64,000 nucleotides of DNA from Kocuria rhizophila DC2201 (GCF_000010285.1 NC_010617.1:2480001-2544000), one strand, 5' to 3'; positions 7,655 through 16,808 are shown, numbered from the stretch's first letter. Numbers and translations are program-made. The notes: generated from the letters alone by a model not told the origin.

Positions 7655-9412
7655 TCAGTTCTGCGGTGCGGCCGGGCCCGGTGCCGCGGGGCCCGGCACC
7701 GCGGGGGCAGGCTGGCCCGCTCCCGGTGCGGCGGCGTTCTTATCCTTGTAGAGCGGCGCGTTCTTCACCAGGTCCTGGAGCTTGGTGAGCTCCGCCGTGG
7801 CCGCGGAAGTGAGCTTCGAGGGTGCGGGCTTGGCGGAAGCTTTCTCAACCGCCTGCTGAGTGATCCGCAGTTGCTTCGCGTACGCCGGGTTCACCGCGGC
7901 CAGGTTGCGGACAGTGAGCTGCTGGGTCAGCGCCTTGAGCTCCACGTTCAGGGGGGTCAGCGGCCCGAACTGCTCCGCCGGGGTCAGCTTCAGCTGCGTG
8001 GCCAGCAGGTTCTGGGTGCGCTGCTGGAACTGTTCCAGGGTGGTGAGCTGCTCAATGGGCGCCGTGTAGGGGTTGACCGGGGAAGGTGCGGGCGTGGTGG
8101 GGGGCGGGCTCGGTTGCGGCGGCGTGGACGTGGTGGGCTTGGGCGTCGGTGTCATGGTTCGCGAGGGAGTGGGCGTCGGGTCGGTGGTGCCCGAGTTTCC
8201 GGGCGTCCCGGTGCCCTTCGGTGGAATCTTCGACGAGGTGGCAGAGGGAGCCGGCGCGGGGGCCGTGGTTTTGCCGCTTCCTGGCTTGGTCTTCCCGCCA
8301 TCGCGCTGCGGGGGCGCGGACGGGCCCTGCGTCTTCTGCTTCTTGCCGAAGGAGTCGGAGGCCTTCGGAGCGGATTCACCGGAGGCCTTACCGTTGCCGG
8401 AGGCCGAGGTGTCCTTGGCCGGTGCCGTCTTCTGATCCAGCGCCCGGATCTCGTCCTGGCCCTTCGCGGGCGCCTTGGGGCCGGTGCCCGCGTCCGTTCC
8501 GGGCTTGGCGTTCGGGTTGGTGGGGGCCTGCGACACCCCGGTCTGGTCCGCGGTGGAGTACGCGGGGCGTGAGGCGCGGATGATGTCCTTGCCGGTCTTC
8601 CAGTCGAAGGACTGCGCGTCCACGACCTCGCCGCCCACCCAGGTCTCGAAGTGCAGGTGCGGTCCCGTCACGCGAGTGCCGGTGTGGCCAACTTCACCCA
8701 GCTGCTCGGAGGCCGTGAGCGTGTCCCCTTCGCGCACCATGATCCTGCTCAGGTGGTTGTACGTGGTCTTCATGCCGTTGGCGTGGGAGACCTCCACACG
8801 GTTGCCGCCCCACACGTCCCAGAACACGGCGGTCACGGTGCCGTCGAGGGCCGCGACCACCGGGGTGCCCTCGGGGGCGGAGATGTCCGTGCCGTTGTGC
8901 AGCTCGTGCTGACCGGTGTCCGGGGCGGTGCGCCACCCGAACTCGCCGCCCTTGAGCACGATCACGGGCTGCGCGGGGGCGATCAGCGTGTTGACGGGCA
9001 ACTTGCCGTCGAACACGGGCGGCGCGTGCTCCGCTGTGGTCACCGGGGGCACCGTGGCCCTGCGCGGGCCTCCGCGCCCGTTGCCGCCGTGGCCGCCGCC
9101 CGCGGAGAGCGCGGTGCTGCTGAGGGCCACCAGGGAGGCGTCCCGGGCGGAGTCGATGGCGGCGCGGTCCGGCCGCGAGGCGAACAGGGAGAGCTCGGCC
9201 GGCCGCGCGGCGGCGTCGTCCTGTGCGCGGGCCGGGGCGCCGGCGCGCTGGGGGCCGTTCGCGTCGTGTGCCATGGCCGGCTGCCAGGGAGCCACCTCGG
9301 TGCCGTTGCTCAATGCGACGCCGCCGGCCACCAGGAGGGAGAACGAGGTGAACGCCACCAGCGCCATGGACGGACCCCTGGTGGCGGATGAGCGTGCGCG
9401 TGAACGAGCCAT
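7655..9412 (-). CDS. Exported M23 (LytM-type) metallopeptidase with long Pro/Thr-rich tail
   Basis: This 585-residue envelope protein probably cuts peptidoglycan cross-bridges or regulates hydrolases. A single N-terminal hydrophobic segment (about 14-33) anchors or exports it. The M23 domain (about 150-275) carries the zinc ligands His172 and Asp176 in HNGTD and the HxH pair His252/His254 in GPHLHFE. The linker before it contains the ACGACGCCGC repeat, read as DDAAA. Residues 290-450 are a disordered Pro/Thr/Ser/Lys region typical of wall-spanning linkers. The last 130 residues are helical (TLEQFQQRTQNLL...) and could be a partner-binding segment. A strong GGGAGGAA site lies about 12 nt before the ATG. 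All catalytic residues are intact, so activity is plausible. Confidence 0.88.
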   Translation of the reverse strand: MARSRARSSATRGPSMALVAFTSFSLLVAGGVALSNGTEVAPWQPAMAHDANGPQRAGAPARAQDDAAARPAELSLFASRPDRAAIDSARDASLVALSSTALSAGGGHGGNGRGGPRRATVPPVTTAEHAPPVFDGKLPVNTLIAPAQPVIVLKGGEFGWRTAPDTGQHELHNGTDISAPEGTPVVAALDGTVTAVFWDVWGGNRVEVSHANGMKTTYNHLSRIMVREGDTLTASEQLGEVGHTGTRVTGPHLHFETWVGGEVVDAQSFDWKTGKDIIRASRPAYSTADQTGVSQAPTNPNAKPGTDAGTGPKAPAKGQDEIRALDQKTAPAKDTSASGNGKASGESAPKASDSFGKKQKTQGPSAPPQRDGGKTKPGSGKTTAPAPAPSATSSKIPPKGTGTPGNSGTTDPTPTPSRTMTPTPKPTTSTPPQPSPPPTTPAPSPVNPYTAPIEQLTTLEQFQQRTQNLLATQLKLTPAEQFGPLTPLNVELKALTQQLTVRNLAAVNPAYAKQLRITQQAVEKASAKPAPSKLTSAATAELTKLQDLVKNAPLYKDKNAAAPGAGQPAPAVPGPAAPGPAAPQN

Positions 9413-9480
9413 GGGTGCGATCGTTCCTCCCGTGATGGACCTCGGCGCCGTGAGCCCGTGAGCCGGTGGTCACTAGGGCG

Positions 9481-9509
9481 AGTCTAGGCGAACCCCCACT
9501 ATTCATGAA
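9481..9509 (-). promoter_or_regulatory. Candidate promoter of the M23 peptidase gene
   Basis: Reading the minus strand, TTCATG (9509-9504) and TAGACT (9486-9481) are separated by exactly 17 nt and lie about 70 nt before the start codon. The -10 match is good and the -35 match is weak. Confidence 0.4.
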
Positions 9510-9543
9510 GGTTCATGGACGTGGATGTGCGCAGATGACGGGG

Positions 9544-10065
9544 TCAGTACCGCCCGGACCAGTCGGAGACCAGCCCGCGGACGTACGCGGCCTGGCCCAC
9601 GTGCTGGGTGGCGTCGTCGATGGTGGACACGATGCGCATGCCGCGCGTGACGGGCGGGTCCCAGGACTCGTCCACCACCTCGTCCAGAGCGGCGTCGTCG
9701 AGCGAGCCGACGTACTGTACGGTGGCGCAGCACACGGCGCGCAGGTAGCCCACCAGCAACCCCGGGTCCTCCACGCGCACGCCCGCCACCTGCTCGGGGC
9801 CGTCCCCGAAGCCGAAGTCCCCCACGGCCCGGTCCAGGCCGAAGGAGTCGCTCCACCCCTCGGCGGTCCAGATCTGCTCCGCCCCGCACAGCTGCGCGAT
9901 CTGCGCGTCCTGCTGCCGGGCCGCGTGCCACAGCAACCAGGACATGGAGTTGTGCGTGCCGTCCGGCATGCGGTTGAGCACCTCCGCGGAGACGCCCTCC
10001 ACGGCGGCCTCCGCCGCCTCCACGGGACGCCGCGCCGCGTCCGCCACCAGTTCCCGAGCACCCAT
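9544..10065 (-). CDS. DinB-family four-helix protein (DinB_2-like)
   Basis: This 173-residue protein has the metal-binding four-helix bundle of DinB/YfiT-like enzymes. These are often mycothiol- or bacillithiol-dependent transferases in Gram-positives. Candidate metal-ligand histidines are in SWLLWHAARQQ (about residue 48) and in the C-terminal DDATQHVGQAAYVRGL helix (about 155). The length is normal. One repeat copy (9689-9698) is translated as the surface tetrapeptide DDAA in SLDDAALDE. It stands alone between the M23 gene and a degraded region. The substrate is unknown. In Micrococcaceae a mycothiol-linked detoxification role would be reasonable, but nothing here proves it. Confidence 0.8.
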   Translation of the reverse strand: MGARELVADAARRPVEAAEAAVEGVSAEVLNRMPDGTHNSMSWLLWHAARQQDAQIAQLCGAEQIWTAEGWSDSFGLDRAVGDFGFGDGPEQVAGVRVEDPGLLVGYLRAVCCATVQYVGSLDDAALDEVVDESWDPPVTRGMRIVSTIDDATQHVGQAAYVRGLVSDWSGRY

Positions 10066-10192
10066 GTTCCACCTGATTCCGCATCGGTTCCGTGTGATCC
10101 ATCTCCCACTGTACGACCGCGGTGCGGAACGCGGGAGGGGTGGGCGCGGCCCGTGCAGGGCGGGTTCCGGGCACGACGCCGCCCGCTCACCG

Positions 10193-10684
10193 TCAGGCGC
10201 GCTCCAGCACCAGCCGCACGAACTCCGTGACCGCCAGTGAGCCCTCCCCCGCGCGCCACGCCAGGTGGACCGGCACGTGCCCCAGACCCTCCCCGGGGCG
10301 CACCACGAGCTCCGGGTGGTTGTCGTAGCGCATGGTGGACGCGGGCGTGACGCCGAACCGGCGCGGGTCCGCGGCGATCGCCACGATCCACTCGTCCACG
10401 CCGCTCACGGTGAGGATCTCCCCGGGGCCCGTGTCCTCGAGCCACGGTGCCGTGGTGGTCCCGCCCTGGGCGTTCACCACCGCGTGCAGGCCGGCGAGGT
10501 CACCCGCCGCCACGCGGGGCACCCGGTTCAGCACGCTGTCGCGCGAGAACACCACGGCGCGCTCCTCGCGGTGCAGAACCCTGTTCTGCACACCCTCGGC
10601 CTGCATCGGGCCGCGCACCACGGCGACGTCCGCAGCGCCCCGGGCCACCGCGGCGTCGGGCGCGGTGAGCTGCGTGAGGTGACA
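10193..10684 (-). pseudogene. LysR-type regulator, effector-domain remnant lacking the DNA-binding half
   Basis: About 163 codons ending at 10193 read as the C-terminal effector-binding half of a LysR regulator. Recognisable parts are the LTAPDAAVARGAADVAVVRGP segment, the central VDEWIVAIAADPRRFGVTPAS region and the closing helix FVRLVLERA. The N-terminal winged helix (normally about 90 residues plus linker) is absent. Homology stops abruptly near 10684. Upstream in the same frame the translation is Ser/Arg-rich shadow of a transporter fragment on the other strand. There is no start codon or ribosome site at the break. It is therefore a truncated, presumably dead gene, sharing its break-point with the next feature. 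Confidence 0.75.
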
Positions 10685-10691
10685 CGCGCCG

Positions 10692-11100
10692 TTGCTGTGC
10701 TCCAGCGGTGCGGTGGCCGCGGCCCTGGGGCTGGGGTACCTGGACGCGGAGCCGCTCCGGCTGCTCCGGGCGCTCGTCACGGCCGGAATCGCGTGGGTGC
10801 TGTGCTGGCTGCTGCACTCCGCCCTGCCCCGCACACGGCGCGAGTGGGTGGCGGTTCTCGGCACCGGGCTGCCCGTGCTGTGGATGGGCGCCGTGATCGG
10901 TGTGGTGGCCACCGGGCTGCTCTACTGGCTCGTACAGCGGGTGGACGTGGTCACCGTGACCAGCGTGCAGTTCCTGGTCCCGGCAGTGACGGCCGTGCTG
11001 GACCGGATCGTGCGCGGCCAGTCCCTGCACGGGATCATGCTCATCGGGATGGCTGTGGTGATCTGCGCACTGTTCCTCTTGCCACGGGGACGACGACGCG
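10692..11100 (+). pseudogene. EamA/DMT-superfamily transporter remnant
   Basis: Roughly 135 codons encode the C-terminal part of a drug/metabolite transporter. Hydrophobic helices include LRALVTAGIAWVLCWLL, MGAVIGVVATGLLYWLV and the typical EamA ending with a PAVTAVL helix followed by IGMAVVICALFLL. A full DMT protein has about 300 residues and ten helices; only about four remain. The frame opens at a TTG with no ribosome site, and its 5' break lies 8 nt from the break of the divergent LysR remnant. LysR genes commonly lie divergent from the EamA exporter they control. A single deletion that removed the shared promoter and both 5' halves would explain the pair. Confidence 0.7.
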
Positions 11101-11380
11101 GGGCCACACGGTCGTCCTTGACGAACTCCACGGCGAAGCTCAGAAGTACAGGTCCTCCAGCTTGGTCATGGGCTCGCCGTGGGTGTCCGCGTACTGCTCC
11201 AGGGCCTCGGTACCCGGGAACGTAGTGGGGCCCACGAGGCGGTTGTGCGGTGCGCACAGGTGCGTCACGGGATCCCCGCCAGCCTCACCCGGGGTGCAGG
11301 CGATGCGCATGTACTGCTTGGCCAGCTCCAGATTGGCCTGTTCCTGCTCGGTGAGGTTCTTCAGTCCGTCACGGTGACTG
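11095..11380 (-). pseudogene. Remnant of an NTF2/SnoaL-like protein, frameshifted
   Basis: On the minus strand about 65 codons read as the N-terminal part of a SnoaL-type (NTF2-fold) protein. Recognisable pieces are LTEQEQANLELAKQYMRIA, PVTHLCAPHNRLV and TTFPGTEALEQYA, closing with MTKLEDLYF and a stop at about 11139. In the neighbouring frame the expected continuation FAVEFVKDDRVA is still readable, so a frameshift separates the two pieces. Homology then ends where the EamA remnant of the opposite strand ends. No start codon is in frame at the 5' end, as the preceding in-frame codons lack ATG/GTG in a sensible position. It has been broken at both ends and internally. The identification is by eye and moderately secure. 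Confidence 0.55.
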
Positions 11381-11518
11381 CTTCTCTCGCGCAGTGAGGC
11401 CTCGGGACTGCGGGTGTCGTGCGGTCGGTGGCGCGTGTGGCGTCATCCGACAGGTCAGGTGCCCGGAGCCGCGTGCGAACACGCAACCCCGGGCACCCGT
11501 GTGGTGGAGCATGCGGGG

Positions 11519-12889
11519 TCAGCCCGCCACGCGCACCAGCTTGGTGTTGGAGAACTCGTCGAAGCCCCAGCGGCCCAGCTCACGGCCGTAGCCGGAGCGG
11601 CGAACGCCGCCGAAGGGCAGGCCCGGCATGGTGGTGCCGTGCTCGTTGACGTAGGTCATGCCCACCTCCAGTCGGCGGGCCACCTCTTCTGCCTTCGCCG
11701 TGTCCTGGCCCCACACGGAACCGGACAGGCCGAAGTCGGAGTCGTTGGCGATCTCCACGGCCTCGTCCACCGAGTCGTAGGAGTAGATCACGGCCACGGG
11801 GCCGAAGATCTCCTCCTTGTAGGCGTCCATCTCCTGGGTGACGCCGGTCAGCACAGCCGGAGCCATCCAGGCGCCATCCTTGTCCAGGGCCTTGCCGCCG
11901 GTGTGCAGGGTGGCGCCCTGCTCCACGGCGCGCTCCACCTGGGACACGGCGTCGTCACGACCCTCCACGGAGGACAGCGGGCCGATCTTGGTGTCCTCGG
12001 CCAGGGGGTCGCCCACCGTCATGCCCTCGACGGTCTCCACGACCTTGGCCACGAACTCGTCGAGCATGGACGAGGGCACCAGGATCCGCTTGGGCGAGTT
12101 GCAGGCCTGGCCCGCGTTGCGCATGCGGGTCACGGCCACCGTCTTGGCGGTCTTGGCCACGTCGACGTCGTCCAGCACGATCAGCGGGTCGGAGCCGCCG
12201 AGCTCCAGGACGCTCTTCTTGAGGTTCTGGGCCGCGGTGGTGGCCACGGCCTTGCCCGCGCCCTCGCTGCCGGTCAGGGACACACCGCGCACGCGGGGGT
12301 CCGCGATGATGTCCGTGATCTGGTCGGTGCTCGCGAAGAGGTTGATGTAGGCGTCCTCGGGGATGCCCGCGGCGTGCAGGATCTCCTCGATCAGCTCACC
12401 CGTGCGGGCACAGATGGAGGCGTGCTTGAGCAGCACGGTGTTGCCCAGCATCAGGTTGGGTGCCGCGAAACGGGCCACCTGGTACTGCGGGAAGTTCCAG
12501 GGCATGACGCCCACCAGAACACCCACGGGCTCGGTGACGACCACGGACTTGGCGCTGTCGCCCACATCCAGGGTCTCCTCCTCCAGGAGGGCCGGGCCGT
12601 GCTCCGCGTACCAGCGGTAGATCGCGGAGGACAGGGCCACCTCGCCCTGCGCCTGCTTGAACGGCTTGCCCATCTCGGTGCTGATCACGCGGGCGAGCTC
12701 GTCCCCGCGCTCCTGGAACGCGTCCGCCACGGCGGTCAGCGCGGCGGCGCGCTGCTCCACGGGGGTCTTCCGCCAGGACGTGAAGGCGGCATCCGCGCGC
12801 TCGACGGCGCTGGCGACGTCCGCGTCCGTGGCGGAGGTGAACTCCTGCTCGACGACTCCGGTGGCTGGATTCTCTGTGCGGTAGGCCAT
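11519..12889 (-). CDS. NAD(P)-dependent aldehyde dehydrogenase, succinate-semialdehyde dehydrogenase type
   Basis: This 456-residue cytosolic aldehyde dehydrogenase probably oxidises succinic semialdehyde to succinate, linking GABA or aromatic breakdown to the TCA cycle. The coenzyme-binding Lys155 (LLKHAS), catalytic base Glu229 (LELGG) and nucleophile Cys263 in NAGQACNSPKR are all present. The short N-terminus and this cysteine context match the Sad/YneI group. The reading frame extends 41 codons upstream, but the ATG at 12889 is preceded by a clear AGGAGAC site and begins the conserved part, so I start there. The gene has no operon partners. Succinic semialdehyde is a product of the HpaI aldolase encoded near 48 kb, which would give it a substrate. 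Exact specificity is inferred. Confidence 0.87.
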   Translation of the reverse strand: MAYRTENPATGVVEQEFTSATDADVASAVERADAAFTSWRKTPVEQRAAALTAVADAFQERGDELARVISTEMGKPFKQAQGEVALSSAIYRWYAEHGPALLEEETLDVGDSAKSVVVTEPVGVLVGVMPWNFPQYQVARFAAPNLMLGNTVLLKHASICARTGELIEEILHAAGIPEDAYINLFASTDQITDIIADPRVRGVSLTGSEGAGKAVATTAAQNLKKSVLELGGSDPLIVLDDVDVAKTAKTVAVTRMRNAGQACNSPKRILVPSSMLDEFVAKVVETVEGMTVGDPLAEDTKIGPLSSVEGRDDAVSQVERAVEQGATLHTGGKALDKDGAWMAPAVLTGVTQEMDAYKEEIFGPVAVIYSYDSVDEAVEIANDSDFGLSGSVWGQDTAKAEEVARRLEVGMTYVNEHGTTMPGLPFGGVRRSGYGRELGRWGFDEFSNTKLVRVAG

Positions 12890-13134
12890 GAGGTCTCCTT
12901 CTGTCTCGGATTCTCTTCTCGGACGATCGAGCATGTCCTCACTGGGGTTAACGAAGGCCCGCGGGGGAAGATTCCCGAGGACAGCATGCTGACTTCCCGC
13001 CGGGCACGCCACTCGCCTGCGGGCACCGTGGCGGAGGACGACGCCGCACCGTCACGTTCCAGGCGGACGACACCGAGCGCTGTCGTTCGGGCGCGCACGC
13101 AGCTGCACGTCCGGGCGGGCCCTGCAGTGAGCCC

Positions 13135-13404
13135 ATGACGTTCATCCCCCAGGACCCGTCGGTCCCACCGGGCGCGGCCACGATGGTCCCCGGTCCGCGC
13201 GGGGCCGTGCTGCGAGCGCTGCCGGCGTGCGCGCTGGGCATCATCGGCACACCGACTCTCGCTCTGCTCGCTCCGCACGACGGGCGGGATTCCCTCTGGT
13301 CCACTGCCATCATCGTGCTGGTGCTCGTTCTCATGTTCGGCATCATGATGCTGGACCGCAGGCGTCTGCCGCACGAACCTCCCGGCGGGGACGCCCTGCC
13401 CTAG
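13135..13404 (+). CDS. Small hypothetical membrane protein
   Basis: This 89-residue frame has a Pro-rich start and two hydrophobic segments (about 26-45 and 53-71), with positively charged residues RRR after the second. I do not recognise a family. No strong ribosome site is visible before the ATG. A second small two-helix protein of similar size follows 54 nt later in the same direction, which makes both somewhat more credible as a pair. It could be spurious in this GC-rich sequence. Confidence 0.4.
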   Translation: MTFIPQDPSVPPGAATMVPGPRGAVLRALPACALGIIGTPTLALLAPHDGRDSLWSTAIIVLVLVLMFGIMMLDRRRLPHEPPGGDALP

Positions 13405-13458
13405 CAGAAGGCCCTCGCATCCGCTCGCCGCCACCGGACGGTTCCAGAACTTCCGGAC

Positions 13459-13734
13459 GTGCGACTGATGGCCTCCCGCGCCTCCTACGACAGACTCTGG
13501 TCCGCAGGGCTCCTCTGGTGCTTCCTCGCAGGTCTGGGCTGCGCCGCACTCGTCAGACCGGACCTGTCCTGGTTCGGGGCGCTGGGTGGCCTGCTGGTCG
13601 TGGCGCTGCTCACCGCGGCTCGGGTGCCCTCCGCGTGGGCGTACCTGACACTCAATGCCGCCGCGAGCCACCCGTCGGAGTCGCCGACGACCACCGCAGC
13701 ACCCGCGGGGCCACACCCCAGCACTCGTCACTAG
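13459..13734 (+). CDS. Small hypothetical membrane protein
   Basis: A 91-residue frame opens with GTG; an internal ATG at 13468 is an alternative start. Two hydrophobic stretches (about 15-32 and 38-56) are separated by a short loop containing RPDLSW. The tail is Ser/Thr/Pro/Ala-rich and probably disordered. No family is recognised. Its position directly after another small two-helix frame, and before the convergent nickel permease, suggests a minor membrane protein pair. Evidence is limited to composition and frame. Confidence 0.4.
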   Translation: MRLMASRASYDRLWSAGLLWCFLAGLGCAALVRPDLSWFGALGGLLVVALLTAARVPSAWAYLTLNAAASHPSESPTTTAAPAGPHPSTRH

Positions 13735-13870
13735 TTGTCCCTGGAGACGCGCTCATGGGGCGGAGTTCACCCGAGAGGCCCCGTCGGCGAGAAAGCTGCT
13801 CGGCGCTGGCGGGCCCCGAGGAACCGCGAGCTGCATCTTCGCGGGTGAACATTCCGTGCGGCGCGATGCC

Positions 13871-14914
13871 CTAGTTCCGCCGGGACGTCCGCCAGAACCA
13901 CAGCCACACCAGCCCGAAGACGGCGATCAGCGCCAGGCCCGCCTGGCCGAGGTCGACGTCCGCGAGCGCCGCGGTCACCGGGTCCTCCAGGCCCAGGAGG
14001 TCGTGGAGGACCCCGCCCAGGGTGATCGCGGCGATGAACAGGGCGGAGACCGCGGAGATCAGGGTGACGGTCGCGTTGAACCGCCGCCGGGTGCCCGTCT
14101 CGGTCAGGGCGGAGGAGTAGAGCTTCATCATGCCGAGCCCGTTGAGGGTGTCGCACAGGGTCATGGCGGCGGTGAACGCCACGGGCAGGCCCAGCAGGGC
14201 GAACGCCGGGACACCGGACAGGGACGCCGAGACCGTGAGCAGCAGCAGGCCGATGGTGGTGGCGGTGTCGAAGCCCAGGCCGAAGAGGAACCCCAGCACG
14301 AAGATGTCCCGCGGGCCGCGCACACGCTGCAGGGGCTTGCGCAGCAGCCGGGACACCAGGCCCCAGTTGCCGTCCAGGTCGTGCCGGTGGCCCCGCACCG
14401 TGACCCCACCCCGGGACGCTGCGCGGAGCAGCCCCACGGAGATGCTCGCGTTGTAGAGTCCGAGCACCAGCAGGTACACCCCCGAGACCCCGGCGCCGAT
14501 CAGCCCGAGCACGTGGTTCGCGGAGCTGCCCTCCTCGAACGCCCCGCTCACGAACTGCGCGCCCGCGACCACCATGATCCCGGCGAGCGTCACCACCAGG
14601 GAGTGGCCCAGGCTGAACGCGAAGCCCACGCTCGCCGGATTCATGCCCTCGGACACGAACTTGCGGGTTGAGTTGTCGATCGCGGAGATGTGGTCCCAGT
14701 CGTAGCTGTGCTTCATGCCCGCGGCGTAGGCGGTGAGCACCACACCGAGCGCCAGGGGCTCGGCTCCCGGGGCCAGGGTGGTGCTCAGCAGGCCCACGGC
14801 CAGCACGTGGAGGGCGGCCACGGCGGCGAGCGTGCAGCCGACCCGCACGCGCAGCGGCAGGCGGTGCCGCTCGGTCACGTAGCGTCGGTAGAGGGTGGGG
14901 TGGGAAGCGGACAC
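13871..14914 (-). CDS. NiCoT-family nickel/cobalt permease
   Basis: This 347-residue membrane protein with about eight helices imports Ni2+ (or Co2+) and is the last gene of the urease operon, 25 nt after ureD. The family signature in helix II is present as H69-S-Y-D72-W-D74-H75. Further motifs are SLGHSLVV and LGFDTATTIGLL, which correspond to the conserved LGHS and FDTAT motifs. In FDTATTIGLL a Thr replaces the usual Glu. The His-rich loop RGHRHDLDG (about residue 185) is typical of these permeases. I place the start at the GTG at 14914 behind GAGGAGAA; the frame continues upstream inside ureD. Placement in the operon argues for nickel supply to urease. Confidence 0.88.
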   Translation of the reverse strand: MSASHPTLYRRYVTERHRLPLRVRVGCTLAAVAALHVLAVGLLSTTLAPGAEPLALGVVLTAYAAGMKHSYDWDHISAIDNSTRKFVSEGMNPASVGFAFSLGHSLVVTLAGIMVVAGAQFVSGAFEEGSSANHVLGLIGAGVSGVYLLVLGLYNASISVGLLRAASRGGVTVRGHRHDLDGNWGLVSRLLRKPLQRVRGPRDIFVLGFLFGLGFDTATTIGLLLLTVSASLSGVPAFALLGLPVAFTAAMTLCDTLNGLGMMKLYSSALTETGTRRRFNATVTLISAVSALFIAAITLGGVLHDLLGLEDPVTAALADVDLGQAGLALIAVFGLVWLWFWRTSRRN

Positions 14915-14939
14915 GGTTCTCCTCGTGGGGTGGTGCTGG

Positions 14940-16160
14940 TCAGTACTTGCGCAGCCGCAGGGGCGACTGTCCACGCCAGCGCTGGCGGAGCTCGTCCACC
15001 ACGGCCCGGTGCAGCGCGGTGATCGCGCTGGTGGAGTGGGCGAGGGAGCGCACGCACACGCACCGCACGCCGTACGGCTCTCCCGTCCCGGCACGGGTGA
15101 TCCCGGAGTGGGTGCCGGACGCGTCGACGAGCTCGCAGAGACGCTCGTAGAGCTCGTCGTCCAGGCGCGCGTCCGCGACCAGCAGCTGCCCGGTGTGGCT
15201 GAAACCCTCCATGAACCCGACGCCGGACATGCCCCCGTGCGCGTCCGGACGGATCCGCAGCTGGTCCACCACCAGGCGCCGCGCCCGCTCCCCGGCCGGT
15301 GCCGCGCCGGTCCCCCCGGACGACGCCGCCCGGTCCGGTCCGCCGGGCACGTGACAGGGGTCCGCGGGCCGGTCCTGGGCCTCCGCCGCTGGCGCGCCCC
15401 GGTCCGGTGCCGCCGGGGCCGGCACCTCCGGCGGGGTCACCCGCACCTCGGTGCGCAGCCGCAGCTCGTCGTACGCGAACGACTCCCCGGACGGGGACCA
15501 CCCTGGCGTCACGACCTCTGCGAGCAGCAGGGACGCCGCGGGATCCATGTCCACGCGTGTCCGCTGGAGGTAGGAGCCCCCGCGGTAGACGATCAGCTGG
15601 TCCGGCACGTGCTCCAGGCAGCTGCCCGGACCGAGCCGCACGGTCATGTCCTGGGTCGCGGGACCCTGCGGGGTGCGGTACACCTTGGTCGCGGACTGCG
15701 TGGTCAGCACCAGGGAGGCGTCCCGCTCCACGGCCACGTCCAGCAGGTAGGCGTCCGCACCCAGGTACGCGCCCCCGGGGTTGACCACGGTGTAGGTGAC
15801 CTGCCCGGAACGGTCCAGGTAGTGCGGGCGCAGCACCCGCAGCGCGCCCTCGTGGAACTGCCGGGCGGCGTACGAGCGCCCGTTCCGCTCGGCCACGCTC
15901 AGGCGCAGCTGCCCGGCCCACTCCGCGGGGGACGACGCCGCCGCGGCACCGTTGCGCGCCTCCGCGGACCCGGCGGGGCCACGCCCAGGATCCGGGTTCC
16001 CCGCGTCAGCGGCCCCGGAACGGTCCTGGTCCACGGCGGTGGACGCCGGAGCGGAGCCCACCGCGGCGGCGTCGCGCCCGGCCCCGGGAGCGCCAGCGGA
16101 CGGCATCGGGGTGCCGGTGGCGGGCGGCGTCGTCGTGCCGGTGGCGGGGGTCTCAGGCAA
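14940..16160 (-). CDS. ureD: Urease accessory protein UreD (UreH) with disordered insertions
   Basis: UreD scaffolds the UreD-UreF-UreG complex on apo-urease and helps channel nickel. The conserved core runs from about residue 80 ([10 protein letters not shown]) to the end. It includes [14 protein letters not shown], the [11 protein letters not shown] segment and [12 protein letters not shown], with the closing [11 protein letters not shown] helix. At 406 residues it is much longer than the usual 270-290. An 80-residue Ala/Gly/Pro N-terminal extension and a low-complexity insert at about 250-290 account for the excess. Three copies of the ACGACGCCGC repeat lie exactly in these extra segments. 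The start is a TTG overlapping the end of ureG by 8 nt. A later ATG (16106) is an alternative. Confidence 0.88.
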   Translation of the reverse strand: MPETPATGTTTPPATGTPMPSAGAPGAGRDAAAVGSAPASTAVDQDRSGAADAGNPDPGRGPAGSAEARNGAAAASSPAEWAGQLRLSVAERNGRSYAARQFHEGALRVLRPHYLDRSGQVTYTVVNPGGAYLGADAYLLDVAVERDASLVLTTQSATKVYRTPQGPATQDMTVRLGPGSCLEHVPDQLIVYRGGSYLQRTRVDMDPAASLLLAEVVTPGWSPSGESFAYDELRLRTEVRVTPPEVPAPAAPDRGAPAAEAQDRPADPCHVPGGPDRAASSGGTGAAPAGERARRLVVDQLRIRPDAHGGMSGVGFMEGFSHTGQLLVADARLDDELYERLCELVDASGTHSGITRAGTGEPYGVRCVCVRSLAHSTSAITALHRAVVDELRQRWRGQSPLRLRKY

Positions 16161-16764
16161 GGTCGAGCATCAGGACGTCGGTGCGGATCCACTCCTGGAC
16201 GCGCTCGAGTCCCTCGTCCGTCTTGAGGTTGGTGAACGCGAACGGCTTGTCCTTGCGAAAGACCCTGGAATCCTCCTCCATCACGCCAAGGTCCGCGCCC
16301 ACGTGGGGCGCCAGGTCCGTCTTGTTGATGACGAACAGGTCCGACTTGATCATGCCCTGCCCGGCCTTGCGGGGGATCTTCTCGCCCTGGGCCACGTCGA
16401 TCACGTAGATGGAGAAGTCCACCAGCTCGGGGCTGAAGGTGGCGGAGAGGTTGTCCCCGCCGGACTCCACGAAGATCACCTGCAGGTCCGGGAAGCGCTT
16501 CTTCAGCTGCTCGATCGCGGCCTCGTTCATGGAGGTGTCCTCGCGGATGGCGGTGTGCGGGCAGCCGCCGGTCTCCAGGCCGATGATCCGCTCCTCCGGC
16601 AGCACCGAGGTGCGGGCGAGGATCTTGGCGTCCTCGATCGTGTAGATGTCGTTGGTGATCGCGGCCATCGAGATCTCGTGGCTCATCGCCCGGGTCAGGC
16701 GCTCCACGAGCTGCGTCTTGCCCGCTCCCACGGGGCCTCCCACACCGATGATGACGGGGTCCAT
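16153..16764 (-). CDS. ureG: Urease accessory GTPase UreG
   Basis: This 203-residue SIMIBI-class GTPase delivers nickel to urease in a GTP-dependent way. The P-loop GPVGAGKT occupies residues 10-17. The nickel-binding CPH motif is Cys68-Pro69-His70 in [13 protein letters not shown]. The guanine-specificity motif NKTD follows near residue 150. Length and motifs are standard. An AGGAGGAAC ribosome site stands before the ATG at 16764. It lies 44 nt after ureF, and ureD begins 8 nt before its stop, consistent with co-translation of complex partners. Confidence 0.97.
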   Translation of the reverse strand: MDPVIIGVGGPVGAGKTQLVERLTRAMSHEISMAAITNDIYTIEDAKILARTSVLPEERIIGLETGGCPHTAIREDTSMNEAAIEQLKKRFPDLQVIFVESGGDNLSATFSPELVDFSIYVIDVAQGEKIPRKAGQGMIKSDLFVINKTDLAPHVGADLGVMEEDSRVFRKDKPFAFTNLKTDEGLERVQEWIRTDVLMLDLA

Positions 16765-16808
16765 GCTGTTCCTCCTGCTGCTCGTTCGTGCGTCGTGTTC
16801 GTGCGGGC

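Noticed and set aside
10692-11225. An intact small EamA protein starting at TTG
   Set aside because: No ribosome site, only about four helices, and homology begins at a breakpoint shared with the LysR remnant.
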